Source of the DNA: Hymenolepis diminuta | Taxonomy: Eukaryota; Platyhelminthes; Cestoda; Cyclophyllidea; Hymenolepididae | DNA: 64,000 bases | Direction of reading: 5' to 3' | NCBI GenBank assembly: GCA_900708905.1 | Contig: CAADRB010000040.1 | Location: forward strand, 737,265 to 801,264 | Shown: piece after piece, positions 53,501 through 62,695 of the stretch | Layout of the letters: the number at the start of each line of letters is the position of its first letter | How positions within the stretch are numbered: the stretch's first letter is position 1 | The notes under the pieces: model-generated | Databases searched by the model: none | Told to the model about the DNA's origin: nothing | Seen by the model: only the letters and a program-made list of their open reading frames with translations | Made by a program: the position numbers and the translations under genes

Positions 53501-56500
53501 AAAAATTTCCAAGCGCTTTATTTGGGTAACAGAAAAGGTTTCCTGGAACCGCTCTTAGGAGAAATTCGCATTTTACCACCTTTTTTGTTGACTAGATTGA
53601 ACCAGGCCGGTTAGACACATACTATTGGATATACATCGATGGACATTGATCTGGCAGCCTCTGACTTGTCGGACGTGTATACTGATCACTATACCACCGA
53701 TGTACGTGGGAAAAGAAATTTTTCACAAACTCATTCTGAATAGAAGGAAAGTGTACTGTAGCATTTGATTGAAGAAAAAGCTGACATTTAGTCAAGTTGT
53801 TGCTGGTCTTTCCTATCGCTGCATGTGCTCTGGTGTTTTTCAAACCCATAATCTCTAAATTGGACAAGTTGCGTCGCCATTTTATGCCTCATTAAAAAAT
53901 ACATACATAAATACACAGAAGGATGTAAAAGTTTTAATTTTGGGAGTCCACCTTTATAGAAATGTTTCTTGTGGGACCGATGCTAGGGCTTCATTATTCG
54001 ATGAAACTTTGGAATTGAATTTATTTTTAGATGATTATAAGACAATCTAGCCTGAGGAAACTTCGTCCAGTGCTTTTGTTGAGATCCACTTTAGATGACT
54101 CTATCGTACTTCAATCTCAACGGATCCATAAATTGAGAAGAAGAGGTAGTCGTACTGATACGTAAGCCCAGTATGTAAATCAGTGAAAGGTAGAAAGTTA
54201 CCAAAAAATGGACGTAATGGACCAGTTCTCTAACTATCCGCCCATTTTACGGCCGACTAAGGTCATAATAAGCCGATTAATTATTCATGCACGCATACAT
54301 TTCAGGAATAAAACTTTGCTTGAGCCCGTTTGATCAGATTCAGTTCGTATCGAAAATAAGGAAGATGCCTAGCTTGCAATGTATTAAAGTGAAATTACAA
54401 GATTTCTCCCTGAAGATTTAGACAGCTTTAGGAATTTCTGTTAAAAATGGATTCCTTTTTGCACTTAGACGCTTCTGTCTCTTCGGCTGGAGCTTACTTT
54501 GAGGTGCGCTATGTAGAAAAAATTACGCAACTTAAGGTTTGTACCCTCATTATTTTTATATTCTCAATTACAGCAAAATAGTTTTAATATGATTAGAGTA
54601 GAAGAAAGAGTACATTTGGAGATTCATGTTCCAAAATTCAAATTTCGTGATTTATCCGCCAGATTTCAGCAAATGCTTGTCTACTATTTCCAGTGCTTTT
54701 TGAGCGGTTGTTTAGTCAAATCGATTTTTCCAACAGTTGGGAAAGCAAAGTGATCTTAAATGATATACAATAACTTACGGTCTTAACATAGGAGAGATGA
54801 GATAGATGAGTGTTCATTCGTACAACACGAATGTAAAATTCAAATGAAGTGAGTCGTTGACGTTCCTCTCACCTTTATTAATTGTTGAATTTTCTGTTAA
54901 CCGATTTCAGTTGCTTCTCGCAATTAGAAATCTTTAATTTTTTAGTACTCTGGATTGTAATATCTGAAATTGAAACCTCTTATATCTGAGGAGTGATCAG
55001 TTAGTATGAACTAAACTTTTTAATTTTTACGAATATAATTAATCCAATCCTGAAATTTTTGCACAGGCTCATGATGCAGACGCTGATGGCGCCGGAAGAG
55101 TTGAATTCCAAATTCTGGATTCGAATGGGCAATCTATGCCACCAGTATCCATTTCCCGTGGTCTATACAATGCTCCTCCACCTCAGCCATCATCACAATC
55201 CAAACATCCTTCTCCGATTCTCCAGGAAGAATTAATGGGCTACCGAGTCGGTCCCTTCTATTTAAACGGCTCTACTGGTGAACTCCTTGTTGCTGATCGT
55301 TTGGTCCCCTTGAATCTCAAAATCCGTCTTAGAGCTATTGATTGTGGTGACGCTCAACGACTCTTTACGGACACTTGGATGATCATCAATGTTAAGATGG
55401 ATCCGAATGAATTTGGAGGTTTTCTGGGTGGTGGTCGGGCTGGAGCACTCAATGTCACAATCATTCTTGTAATGATTGCAGTGACAGCAATAATCTCCCT
55501 CCTACTGATCATTGCAATCGTTTGTGTTCGACGGAAGCCCTCACGAACTGTAATGGGCAACGGAACAGCGGTGGTGGAATCTGAAGGAAGAATGGTTGCT
55601 TACTCTCCAGGAAGTCCATTTATGATCCCGGATCCGAACAAGGAGACTTTATCGGCGAATACATGGAATGGATCATCAAAGGACTTCTATCCACCTGGAA
55701 GTCTTACGATTGATGAGAATGGTCAAGTCGTTTCAACCGGTGGAATGGCTTACGGATCTCCTATTCTTGGGTCGGATAAAACAAGCATCTTTTGCGGGGG
55801 AGTTCCGCAACAGTACACGTCTCTAGAAGCGAATGGTGATATTATCAGTGGATCTTTGCCGATGCATACGTTTGGTGTAAGTGTTCTCGTTTTTTAATTA
55901 TTGAATAATTTAATTATCCCACTTTTATAGCTACAGAAATGTTTTTTTGGTTTCTATTCCCTTATTTATGCAAATCGAAATCGGTTTCAAAACTGTCATT
56001 TTTAGCAATCTTCAATTTCCACCTAAAGGGGTTTCATTTTTAACTCTTGTCCAGTGGTCTTATTTATTGTATTTGTTACAAGATAATGGTTTCTTTCCGT
56101 CTTTTATCCCTATTATTAATATGAAGGATGCGCCTGGTGGAGGGATGAAAAGAACTTCCGTTGATCCGATGTTAGTTTGGCCTTCAATACTCAATTACAT
56201 GAGGCGGCTTTTATTACCATAAACAATCCGTCTTGAATTTATAGCATTTTGGCTATATCTCCATGCATTCTAGTAAATCTCAGTCAACTATAATTATTAT
56301 AGTATATTAATTGGCCATTTATTTCGCGTCTCATTTTTTAGTTCCTCAATTTTCTCTGGAGGTTGAAGAAAACTTTTACCTACTTTTCCTTTTCATGATT
56401 TAACGTTTCTGAGCAAGTACATGTCGGCTACTTTCAGACCTTGCTGACTACTTGATACATTTAAATGGTAGGTCATGCCATATTGATTCGTATCTTTTCA

Positions 56501-59500
56501 CAGCTAAGAGAAGGTATATGAGGTTAGAAAGCATATTTTGGCATAAAAGAGCCTACTAGGCCATTCAACCATACTTATGCTTGGATTTTAGAAATGGGAT
56601 ATTTTGGGTTGTAACTGTGTTGGTAAGGTTTAAGGGACGTCTAATGCCAGTCTTCAAAGCGCCACCACACATACCCATAACGTCTTTGTTCATTTCTTTA
56701 TGTTTTTTATGTGTTATTTTAAATTTAACATGGGAAACCATGACTGACAGTTGCCATGGCAGAGTGGATTGTTGATATAGAGGAAACTGTGAGGGGATAA
56801 ACAGGCGATGGTTACCATGACACATAATCTCATGCAGTTGTCATATTTTAAGACCGTCATGGATTAACCAGGCTGACTTTTAGTCTTGGATGCAATTTTA
56901 TGGTGTTTTTCTTGCAATAACCTATGTCGAGTTTGAAATGGCTAATAATTTCGATATATTTATTTCTGGGATTCAATTTTAGAAGACTCACAGGTTAAAT
57001 AAGGGTTTACGAACACTGAATTTTTAAAATGAATCTTAGACACCTGTTATGCATGATTTAGAGAAATAATATTAAGACCTGCTAGTTTAAAGTGAAATTT
57101 GGCAGCGAAATGTAACTGTATATCTTAGGCTCCAGTTGTAATTTGTTCCCCTTTGTTTTTAGAACCCTGATTTTGTATATTTAAAATTCTTAGACTTGGT
57201 TGGAACCTAATAAAAATAATATGTAGTACCTGGACAAAAACTTAATACTCTCTCTTTATTTTCGCTCAGTAGTTATTGTCAACATTTTCGCCATCCTAAT
57301 GGTTGTTTTCACTTAATCTTTCCGCTGAATAAATCAATTGCAAATTAGCACTAGACTTCATGCATTTCAGTGTAAAAGATTCTTGTGAAATTATTACGCC
57401 TTTTTAGGGTATTTCGATAATGCCACTCAATTTCCTGAACACATTCAGATTATGTAGCTCATTTCCGCATTAATTCGTTTTTATTCTCTTTCTTGCACAC
57501 AAGAAATGGGCACAACTCTTTCGGGGAAATTTTGCTTCCCAGTAATAGAATGCTATTAATAATCAAGTAACAGATGGAAGGAAGCCACTCTTTTGATCCA
57601 ATACCACGTTACGGTATCATTAGAGATCCACAGGTAGCTTAACGTCAGATGAATACCCTTTAATTGGATTTGGTTATGTTACAGCATTCTATCGGACACG
57701 ATATTTGTTCATATCACTGCTCGCTGCTCTAGCTTGTCAGATACTGATCTTTTATTGGTTCCTCATCGCACTTACAGAGGCTGCAAAAAAGTGAAGTTAA
57801 GTGTCATGGTAATTAGGCCTATGTTTAGTAATCTAGCCTTCGGTGATGTCTTGTTGACGGGTTATTCCCCGCTTTTCCAATTCTATTTCTTATTTCATAG
57901 TTTATTTCTTGCTGTTGTCCAACATACCCGTAGTCTTACAGAAATGTTGGTCTTCTGATTTGGGAAAGGTCAGAATTTCCTTCTAACCCTTAGGAAGATT
58001 ATTAGTTTTGCAAAGATATCTCAGATCCTACCTTATTCGAGGTTCCATAAGTAGTTATATTAACGAGATTTGCTCTACTTTAAAATCTAACTCAGATTAT
58101 ATCATTTTTAATATTTATCGGTACCAGTTTAATGTTACGTTCGGTCTGTTATTTTTAATTCCCATAATTCGGTGTCACTTTTTTGTTTCTCCTGTTATTC
58201 GTCTTAACTGCCAATGTCAAAGCAGTGTGGGCAATATCTCGATTTTAATTTTTGCGTGTAGGGGCTCTCGACACTTTTTAATCTTCATGACTTTAGGGTC
58301 ATTTGCAGCTGGGATATAAGTCATCTTCTCAAATTCCTGCCTCTTAGTTTGATTTAGTTCACTATTTTTGTCCCATAGAAAACGAAGAAGTTGATCTGAA
58401 AATGCGATGTTGGATCAAGGTATGGTGGTTATCAAATAGAATGAATTTAAATATTTTTCTATAAAGGCGTATTCGAAAAAATATCCCTTTCCTAAAGTTC
58501 CATTTATATAATGATCACAATTTTTGTTTGCTTCTCTTATGCCCATTTTGGTGTTCATGTTACAAATATAGGCGTATTTATTTTCGTATAAATAAAAGGT
58601 AAATTTGTGGTTGCATATGTATTAGTTTTTCAATTGGATTAATTTGGCGTTTCTATTTGTACTCGACAATTTCTTTTATGTTATTAATCTTACTCTGTTG
58701 TGCAATCTGTTTTGACTTTGCATGACAAAGGACAGAATTTCGATTCTTTCTTTAATTCTGATCACTAAAACTATCTTCGGGGCATTTAGCCTCAAATCTT
58801 GCTATTTTTCAGGTTTGTTTTTTGTTTTACTATCTTCTTGGATTATTTATTATTTAGAGCCGTTAAATGGTCATTTCAAAATACGGGAGCTAAACCCACG
58901 ATGAATTCCGTAATGTTTGTATATTTGTGATTCAGTGTCCTGAAGTCTACCAGTCCTTTGTTAAAATTGCACCATTTCAGAGCATGTATGATTGATGGGA
59001 CGAGTCATTCAATGTTCATTATAAAAACAGAATTTTAAAACATGAAGCTTTGCTTACGACAACCAATACGGTAGAGCAGAAGTACTTCTTTAGAACCTTT
59101 TTTCATCTTAACTTTTTCGGCAGTTGTGACTATTAACATTTAACTTTTTGCAGTTAATAATACGGTCTGAATCCGAGCGTTCAGTTTTGAGTTATTTTGG
59201 GAAAGTGTTATGAATGCGAGTTTTCTTGAGATTACTGTTTTTACTCATACATGATTGTGCAAGCGGCGTTACGGTCGCTGCATTGGTCTGCAAAGTTCGG
59301 CGTCGTGGTATCGAATCCCGTCGGTGCACACGTAGTGATCAAAATGACCAACCGTGCCAGTTAATGTGCAAGAGAGGTTTGGTGAAATGTGAATGTCTCA
59401 TCAGAGATGCTCCAGGATGAATCTGTTGGGATTAAGGTAACAACTAACGGCTGACAGCTAACACCAGTTCTAGAGCAGAAGATCAAGAGCTGTTTGGCTA

Positions 59501-60924
59501 AAGTGTATCGATCAAGCCACAATGGGGTTTTAAACGGGTGAGAAAGCAATAAGGAACAAAGGCGATGAGAGAGAAGCGTAGGAGCAGGTGTATGAAAAGC
59601 GTGTGTTTCAGTTGTAATACAAAGACAGTTTATGAGTCGAATCGGCCAGGACGTGTGTGAGATATGAGTGCAGATGTACCTTTGAATGAAACAGGACAGT
59701 TATAGAAAAAGGAGAATCGATAAATTTGTCTAGATATGACAGATTAGATTTGAGTCATAGGGACATAAAGACATCATTTTGGCTTCGAGGGCGAAATATT
59801 TACACGGAGGATGCGAATAAAGTAATTTTGGGAATACCTAGAGGGTCATCCTTCAAATCTCTACCCAAGATTCAACTGGCTTAGGCGTATCTCTTGTTCC
59901 AATTTGCGTTGTCTGGATCAGTGAGAAATTTTATAATGCGCATCGGTGATCTAGCCTTTTGTGTTAATATTTCAAGTTATATATTTAATTCCACCAGAAA
60001 TAAAATTATCACTCATAGAGTGCACAGTGTGGCTAATTTTATAGCCAAAATAATAAAATAAGCACACACAGTTGTGGCTATTTATTTGAATGTGTTGCAA
60101 TGTGTGAGGAGAGAGAGAGCGAGAGAGTGGGAGTGACTGAGATAAAATCTCCCTCATTAAACCACACATTTACACATACACTTACATGTTTGGAATTTGC
60201 CAAAAAATGTGTGCTTCGGCAATACTTTATATTAAATAATAACTCTTAACAATGAACTGATTGACTGGACATACTCAGACTATAATAAAATTTTAATAGC
60301 TAATCGGGCATAATTAGAATGCTGTTCTGGATTGAATTCCTGAAAAATTGAAGACCTAAGCTGGGACCATTTTCAATAGACAGCTTAATCGGTAGTAAAA
60401 TTTTGGTGTTAGGCATCTAAGTGATTCATTTTTAAGTTAAAAAATGCATCCCAGTAGTTGAAGGAAGGGTTTTACATCTCGAATTTCAGGACATCTTCCT
60501 TGTCCAAAATGAGTGGTAATAAATGCAGTTCTTTCTTGATTTTAAAAATTATCATTTAAGATTCGGAAATACTATAAGCGACATCTTCAAAAAGAAAATA
60601 TCAAATTTTATTGAAAAGGAATTGTTTAATAAAGCGAGAAAGAGGATCTAATTCCGTTTAATGCGTTCGAAACCTTAGTGTAGTGTTAGTTCTATTTTTT
60701 TCCCTATTTCTTCAATATTCTATGATTATCAAATAAGAGAAATGCTAATTATCTTTAGACAATGTCTCGAAATCCTCGACAAACCGCCGTTCTAGGAAGC
60801 ATTCATGGCTCTACCACGGGCATGCGGATGGCCGGAAGTCTTCAGTATGATGCTGACAGTGGCGATTCCGGACGAGGACCCTCCGAAGACGGAAACCAAC
60901 TCATGCTGATGGATAATCAACGAA
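36934..60924 (+). CDS. Protocadherin, seven cadherin repeats, spliced (five exons, 3' end may lie outside)
   Basis: Joined exons 36934-38514, 50116-50370, 52785-53174, 55067-55876 and 60759-60924 give one open frame of about 1067 residues. Order: signal peptide 1-21; EC1 22-131; EC2 132-236; EC3 237-348; EC4 349-460; EC5 461-573; EC6 574-716; EC7 717-855; transmembrane helix about 872-896 followed by RRK; cytoplasmic tail from 897. Calcium-binding linkers DxNDNxP are seen at 124-130, 228-234, 340-346, 565-571 and 708-714; the EC4/EC5 linker is the variant DVNEYPP (452-458). LDRE/FDRE motifs occur at 78, 530 and 674 and DxD motifs at 262, 381, 486, 609 and 745. EC1 has the Cx5C loop of protocadherins (C84, C90). 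Known family role: calcium-dependent cell adhesion and signalling at the plasma membrane. Seven repeats match delta-1 type protocadherins in number, but orthology is not shown. I see no catenin-binding tail. N-glycosylation sequons occur at N36, N204, N259, N441, N727, N809 and N871. Confidence 0.93.
38941..38995 (-). repeat. tRNA-like SINE, 3' part, inverted
   Basis: On the minus strand it reads ATCGGTGCACATCC, then GAGGATGGCCAACCGCGCC, matching the section GTCGGTGCACACGTAG and AAAATGACCAACCGTGCC of the copy at 59261-59365. Confidence 0.55.
42600..42652 (+). repeat. tRNA-like SINE, B-box fragment
   Basis: Contains CACGTGTTCGATACCCATCA followed by GTGTACAC, the B box and its flank as in the other copies. 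Lies in protocadherin intron 1. Confidence 0.5.
42800..42945 (+). repeat. tRNA-like SINE copy
   Basis: Contains CCGTCTGCGATGTCAAAGGT, then CATGGATTCGATGCTCACTG (B box), GTGCACTCC, GTGAAAGGAATGACC and ATTAAGGGGTG. One of the best preserved copies; lies in intron 1. Confidence 0.65.
44295..44435 (+). repeat. Dispersed repeat, copy A
   Basis: CAGCAAACGCTTGTCTGCAA and TCCAACGGTTGGGAAGGCAA (about 44387-44406) match 54668-54765 in order. This copy retains an open frame to TAA at 44503-44505 (starting SKRLSAMFNAYGQFF), not recognised. Confidence 0.5.
44740..44860 (-). repeat. Possible tRNA-like repeat, inverted
   Basis: Minus strand: GTCAGTAGCTTAATCGGTGA contains TAGCTTAATCGG, a very good A box, but the downstream B box is only vaguely present. 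A similar AGCTTAATCGGT occurs at about 60382 on the plus strand. Confidence 0.3.
45102..45371 (+). pseudogene. Unidentified coding-like fragment in intron 1
   Basis: A 90-codon open stretch without its own ATG start (preceded by TAA at 45099-45101), ending at TGA 45369-45371. Its composition looks more protein-like than neighbouring frames: balanced charge, segments such as RLEVAFRKVVSGSIGDIAAS and ETYLKLIEGECSKFDLYEIL. I do not recognise the family. It could be a retrocopied or retroelement relic, because a dispersed repeat follows at 45438. It does not fit as a protocadherin exon: no cadherin motif, and an in-frame stop. Confidence 0.3.
45438..45735 (+). repeat. Dispersed repeat, copy 2
   Basis: Counterpart of 12983-13270: AAGAAGAAATTGATAATGC; TTCCAAATTCAAGGCTGCTC; TTTAAATAAATGGAATTATT. 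Lies in protocadherin intron 1, directly after the open frame 45102-45371. Confidence 0.45.
47020..47075 (+). repeat. tRNA-like fragment
   Basis: CTAGTTAGTGTCTGAG (A-box-like) lies about 20 bases before GCGAGTTCGAATCTCCGC, a nearly perfect B box. It does not fold into a full tRNA as far as I can see. Confidence 0.4.
47359..47389. repeat. GC-rich hairpin in intron 1
   Basis: TCTCCCCGT (47359-47367) and ACGGGGAGA (47381-47389) form perfect 9-bp arms around 13 bases, inside a locally GC-richer patch (about 47270-47600) that also carries an unrecognised 106-codon open frame (47305-47625). Confidence 0.6.
47652..47985 (+). repeat. Tandem duplication, about 166-bp unit, two copies
   Basis: CATTGTGAGAAAAT occurs at 47695 and again at 47861; the flanking blocks CAATTAAT, CTACT, GAACT..TTCTGGAT and GACTGAT follow in the same order in both units. 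Diverged; lies in intron 1. Confidence 0.65.
48295..48350 (+). repeat. tRNA-like SINE fragment
   Basis: GTGTCCGTCAACAAAATCAG followed by GGGTCACAGATTTC resembles the central block of the copies at 62581-62695 and 53600-53700. Confidence 0.45.
50116..50370 (+). CDS. Protocadherin exon 2: end of EC5, start of EC6
   Basis: 255 bp, 85 codons, residues 528-612. It is bounded by acceptor tttag (50111-50115) and donor GTAAGT (50371), phase 0 on both sides. It opens with DQLDREAIER, the LDRE strand of EC5, then LVTDA, the EC5/EC6 linker DENDNSPVF (565-573) and the EC6 N-terminal motif VRENSP (591-596), and ends in RDPDA, the first half of the DxD(A)GxNG motif completed by exon 3. The in-frame extension beyond the donor loses all cadherin character. 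Confidence 0.94.
50371..52784 (+). other. Protocadherin intron 2 (2.4 kb)
   Basis: GTAAGT donor and ctag acceptor (52781-52784), phase 0. It contains a weak tRNA-like repeat near 51338-51440 and a more GC-rich patch at about 51640-51840 that ends with AATAAA near 51819. No coding segment was recognised. Confidence 0.88.
51338..51440 (+). repeat. Possible degenerate tRNA-like repeat
   Basis: CACGGATTCGATAGC at about 51392 resembles the B box of the family; the rest is too diverged for a firm call. Confidence 0.25.
52785..53174 (+). CDS. Protocadherin exon 3: most of EC6, start of EC7
   Basis: 390 bp, 130 codons, residues 613-742, phase 0 at both ends. The first residues GENGRLLFYI complete the DPDAGENG calcium-binding motif begun in exon 2. 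EC6 then carries a longer than usual middle section (about 624-656, with SFGGNMIDNSAPGRQ) before FQITPDGG, FDREQ (674-678), VRDNG (689-692 region) and the linker DENDNSPVW (708-716). It ends with ANPPGSLVARLQ, the start of EC7. The donor is GTTGGT (53175), weaker than the others, but the peptide junction SLVARLQ-AHDADADG is exactly what a cadherin repeat needs. Confidence 0.93.
53399..53455. repeat. Two adjacent hairpins in intron 3
   Basis: GAATGATC / GATCATTC (53399-53406, 53421-53428) is followed after eight bases by GTCAAGGA / TCCTTGAC (53437-53444, 53448-53455). Both are perfect 8-bp stems. Confidence 0.6.
53600..53700 (-). repeat. tRNA-like SINE copy, inverted
   Basis: Minus strand: GGTATAGTGATCAGTATACA (A-box region), CGTCCGACAAGTCAGAGG, then CAGATCAATGTCCATCGATG (diverged B box). 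Lies in intron 3. Confidence 0.6.
54668..54765 (+). repeat. Dispersed repeat, copy B
   Basis: CAGCAAATGCTTGTCTACTA and TCCAACAGTTGGGAAAGCAA, the counterpart of 44295-44435. The frame that is open in copy A has stops here. Lies in intron 3. Confidence 0.5.
55067..55876 (+). CDS. Protocadherin exon 4: EC7, transmembrane helix, proximal cytoplasmic tail
   Basis: 810 bp, 270 codons, residues 743-1012, phase 0 at both ends. EC7 opens with AHDADADGAGRVEFQILD (743-760), then has a proline/serine-rich insertion of about 35 residues (765-800, including PPPQPSSQ) before FYLNGSTGELLVADR and LRAIDCGDAQ. The repeat lacks a terminal DxNDN linker, as expected for a membrane-proximal domain. A glycine-rich spacer (859-868) precedes a hydrophobic helix of about 25 residues (872-896) and the stop-transfer residues RRK. 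The tail is rich in Ser, Gly and Pro (PGSPFMIPDP, PPGSLTIDENGQ) with no recognised catenin-binding region. Donor GTAAGT at 55877. Confidence 0.94.
59261..59365 (+). repeat. tRNA-like SINE copy
   Basis: GGTATCGAATCCCGTCGGTG is a good B box with the family flank GTGCACACGTAGTGATC and AAAATGACCAACCGTGCC. Lies in intron 4. Confidence 0.6.
60105..60133. repeat. GA-rich simple repeat
   Basis: A run of GA dinucleotides interrupted by single C and T bases (GAGGAGAGAGAGAGCGAGAG). Lies in intron 4. Confidence 0.85.
60759..60924 (+). CDS. Protocadherin exon 5: cytoplasmic tail
   Basis: Acceptor ctttag ends at 60758. In phase 0 the exon reads TMSRNPRQTAVLGSIHGS and onward to DADSGDSGRGPSEDGNQL (residues 1043-1060) and LMLMDNQR. 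The acidic Ser/Gly motif DSGDSGRGPSED looks like a conserved signalling motif of protocadherin tails, but this is from memory. A consensus donor GTAAGT at 60925 would end the exon in phase 1. If that donor is not used, the frame continues 17 more residues (SKYPKFF to RFDA) to TAA at 60975-60977, giving a protein of 1084 residues. I prefer splicing because the donor is strong and the extra residues lack the character of the rest of the tail. Confidence 0.8.
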
Positions 60925-62177
60925 GTAAGTATCCGAAGTTCTTCGATTATGGCAAAGTATTCCGGTTCGACGCCTAAACTCTTCTTGTGTAGAAATACTT
61001 TATGTAACTCATAATAAGACGATTTATGAGGTAAAATATTGGTATATGGTCATGCCCTTATGTTATTAACAAACGAGAAGTTATGAGGTCGACTGGCATT
61101 AGATGAATAAGTCAAACCGCTTCCGTAATAATAACATTGCGGAATTATTTAGAGTGCTGTGACCCATGTTCAATCTATCGTTTCCCCACATAAAGATTGA
61201 CTGCTGGAGAATAGCTATCGAGGTTTGCGTTCTTTTAACGCTTGCAATGCTTTCTCTTGACTATTATTACTGACAGAGAACAGTCATTTTGCTTCTTGGA
61301 TGAATATTGCGAAGAGTTGACTCCAATATAATCAATTTAAAGCTCACTTACTATATGGACTCTATTAACATATAAACTGAAACGTTCATTCATCTTAGTT
61401 TGTAATAATCATTTTTATCCCATTAATGACAAGTCGTTATCTGTTTTATTGTATTAAATCAGCTTTATAATAGGATGACATTTGCACTGATCGTTTTTTA
61501 TAATCATACCTAATGTACTCGCCTTAATTGGTCAGATGGTACTAACGAAGTGCTAATATATTATATTGTCAATTGTCTTCTGTTAAATATGGATAGAGAT
61601 TATTTAATTCCAGAGAATTAACTTTAACATTCATGTACAGGATATGAAACTAAAAAACGAAAGTAGTCATTTTAGAGGTGAATAATATAGGGCGACTCGA
61701 AATATGTAAATTATAAGATTAAAACCTGATCATTTTTTTGATTTGTGACAGTTAACTAATTAAAATGAATTCTTTTAGTAGACTAGATCAGTTCGCCAAA
61801 TTGGGTCAGCCCAAATGTTGCACTGAATACACTTCAGTTTACTTAAATGTGGATCATTAGTTTGGTAGAAGAAATGCAATTTATTAACTTTCAAAATCTA
61901 AAATGTAATCCATTTATCAAAACAAGTTTTTTTCTCTTCCCATTCTGTGTCGATTTTGCTCTGGATGTTAATGTTAATTGCGAAGAAGAAAAGGCATTTC
62001 AATATTTAATTGCAAAACGGTTTTGAGATTCTGTGTTGTGTGTTCTATTTTACCTGAAATTCAGTTTATTTAAGTAGTTTATCGTTGGAAAGTGCTTCCC
62101 GATGTTAATTTTGGTGGATGTGGCGTCCTCCGGTTGAGAAATTTACATTCAACTATTCTTGTCTTATTTAACGTTTA

Positions 62178-62230
62178 ACTGGCATCGAACCCTTGACTTT
62201 AGATTTACCGTTTACCATCATTACACTAAT
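62178..62230 (-). repeat. tRNA-like fragment, inverted
   Basis: Minus strand: GTGTAATGATGGTAAACGG (A-box-like), then GTCAAGGGTTCGATGCCAG, a perfect B box. The acceptor stem is not convincing, so a SINE head or tRNA relic is more likely than a functional tRNA. Confidence 0.5.
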
Positions 62231-62399
62231 AAATATTTGTACAATTGGTCTATTTTGTGTTAAATTAATCATTAAGCTTTTCTTGAATATGCACAACGAA
62301 AATTTATGTTCTCCTTCTGCCATTGATTCTTGTGTCAAAATTTAAAATTCCGATAGCCAGTCGCTTATATAATCGAACTAAAGTGTTCATCAACATTTG

Positions 62400-62460
62400 G
62401 TATTTGTCTGCACACCGGTAATTGAGAGGTGATGATATCGATACCCCCTTGTGTCCGATC
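62400..62460 (+). repeat. tRNA-like SINE fragment
   Basis: TTGTCTGCACACCGGTAATT, then GAGAGGTGATGATATCGATA and CCCC follows the family order of blocks with a diverged B box. Confidence 0.45.
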
Positions 62461-62580
62461 AGCTTTCGGAACTTTAGCTGCCAAGTCCATTTAGGAAATC
62501 GTTTTCCGCCTTCCCCCTTACAGAGTTACATTACGGAGCCTACCCGTTGAGAAACTCGCTTTTCGTTATCCTCTTTATTG

Positions 62581-62695
62581 GTCAGACTTAATCGACGATC
62601 GGCCGTTCTGCTCACCGGACGTTCACTGATGGGCATCGATCTCGTCACCTCTGATTTTGTTGTCCGTTTTGAGTGAAAAAACTAACCGTCAGTAG
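62581..62695 (-). repeat. tRNA-like SINE copy, inverted
   Basis: Minus strand: CGGACAACAAAATCAGAGG, TGACGAGATCGATGCCCATC (B box), GAACGTCCGGTG, then CGATTAAGTCTGACC. The last block is shared with the copy at 35007-35120. Confidence 0.62.

Larger units (their letters stand above)
53175..55066 (+). other. Protocadherin intron 3 (1.9 kb)
   Basis: Donor GTTGGT, acceptor tttttgcacag (ends 55066), phase 0. Contains two closely spaced hairpins (53399-53428 and 53437-53455), a minus-strand tRNA-like SINE copy (53600-53700) and a diverged dispersed repeat (about 54668-54765). No coding sequence was recognised. Confidence 0.87.
55877..60758 (+). other. Protocadherin intron 4 (4.9 kb)
   Basis: Donor GTAAGT (55877) and acceptor atctttag (ends 60758), phase 0. 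Strongly T-rich on the plus strand: 58141-58200 has 32 T against 8 A. It holds a tRNA-like SINE copy at 59261-59365 with a good B box, an A-box-like motif near 60379 and a GA-rich simple repeat at 60105-60133. Plus-strand open stretches here (for example 58008-58319) are rich in Phe, Leu, Ile and Ser because of the T bias and are not credible exons. Confidence 0.82.

Noticed and set aside
58008..58319. 103-codon frame in intron 4
   Set aside because: Phe/Leu/Ile/Ser-rich translation of T-rich intron sequence; no suitable splice phase and no domain.
62178..62230. Functional tRNA gene
   Set aside because: The A-box-like and B-box motifs are present, but I cannot build the acceptor and anticodon stems, so it is treated as a SINE head or relic.
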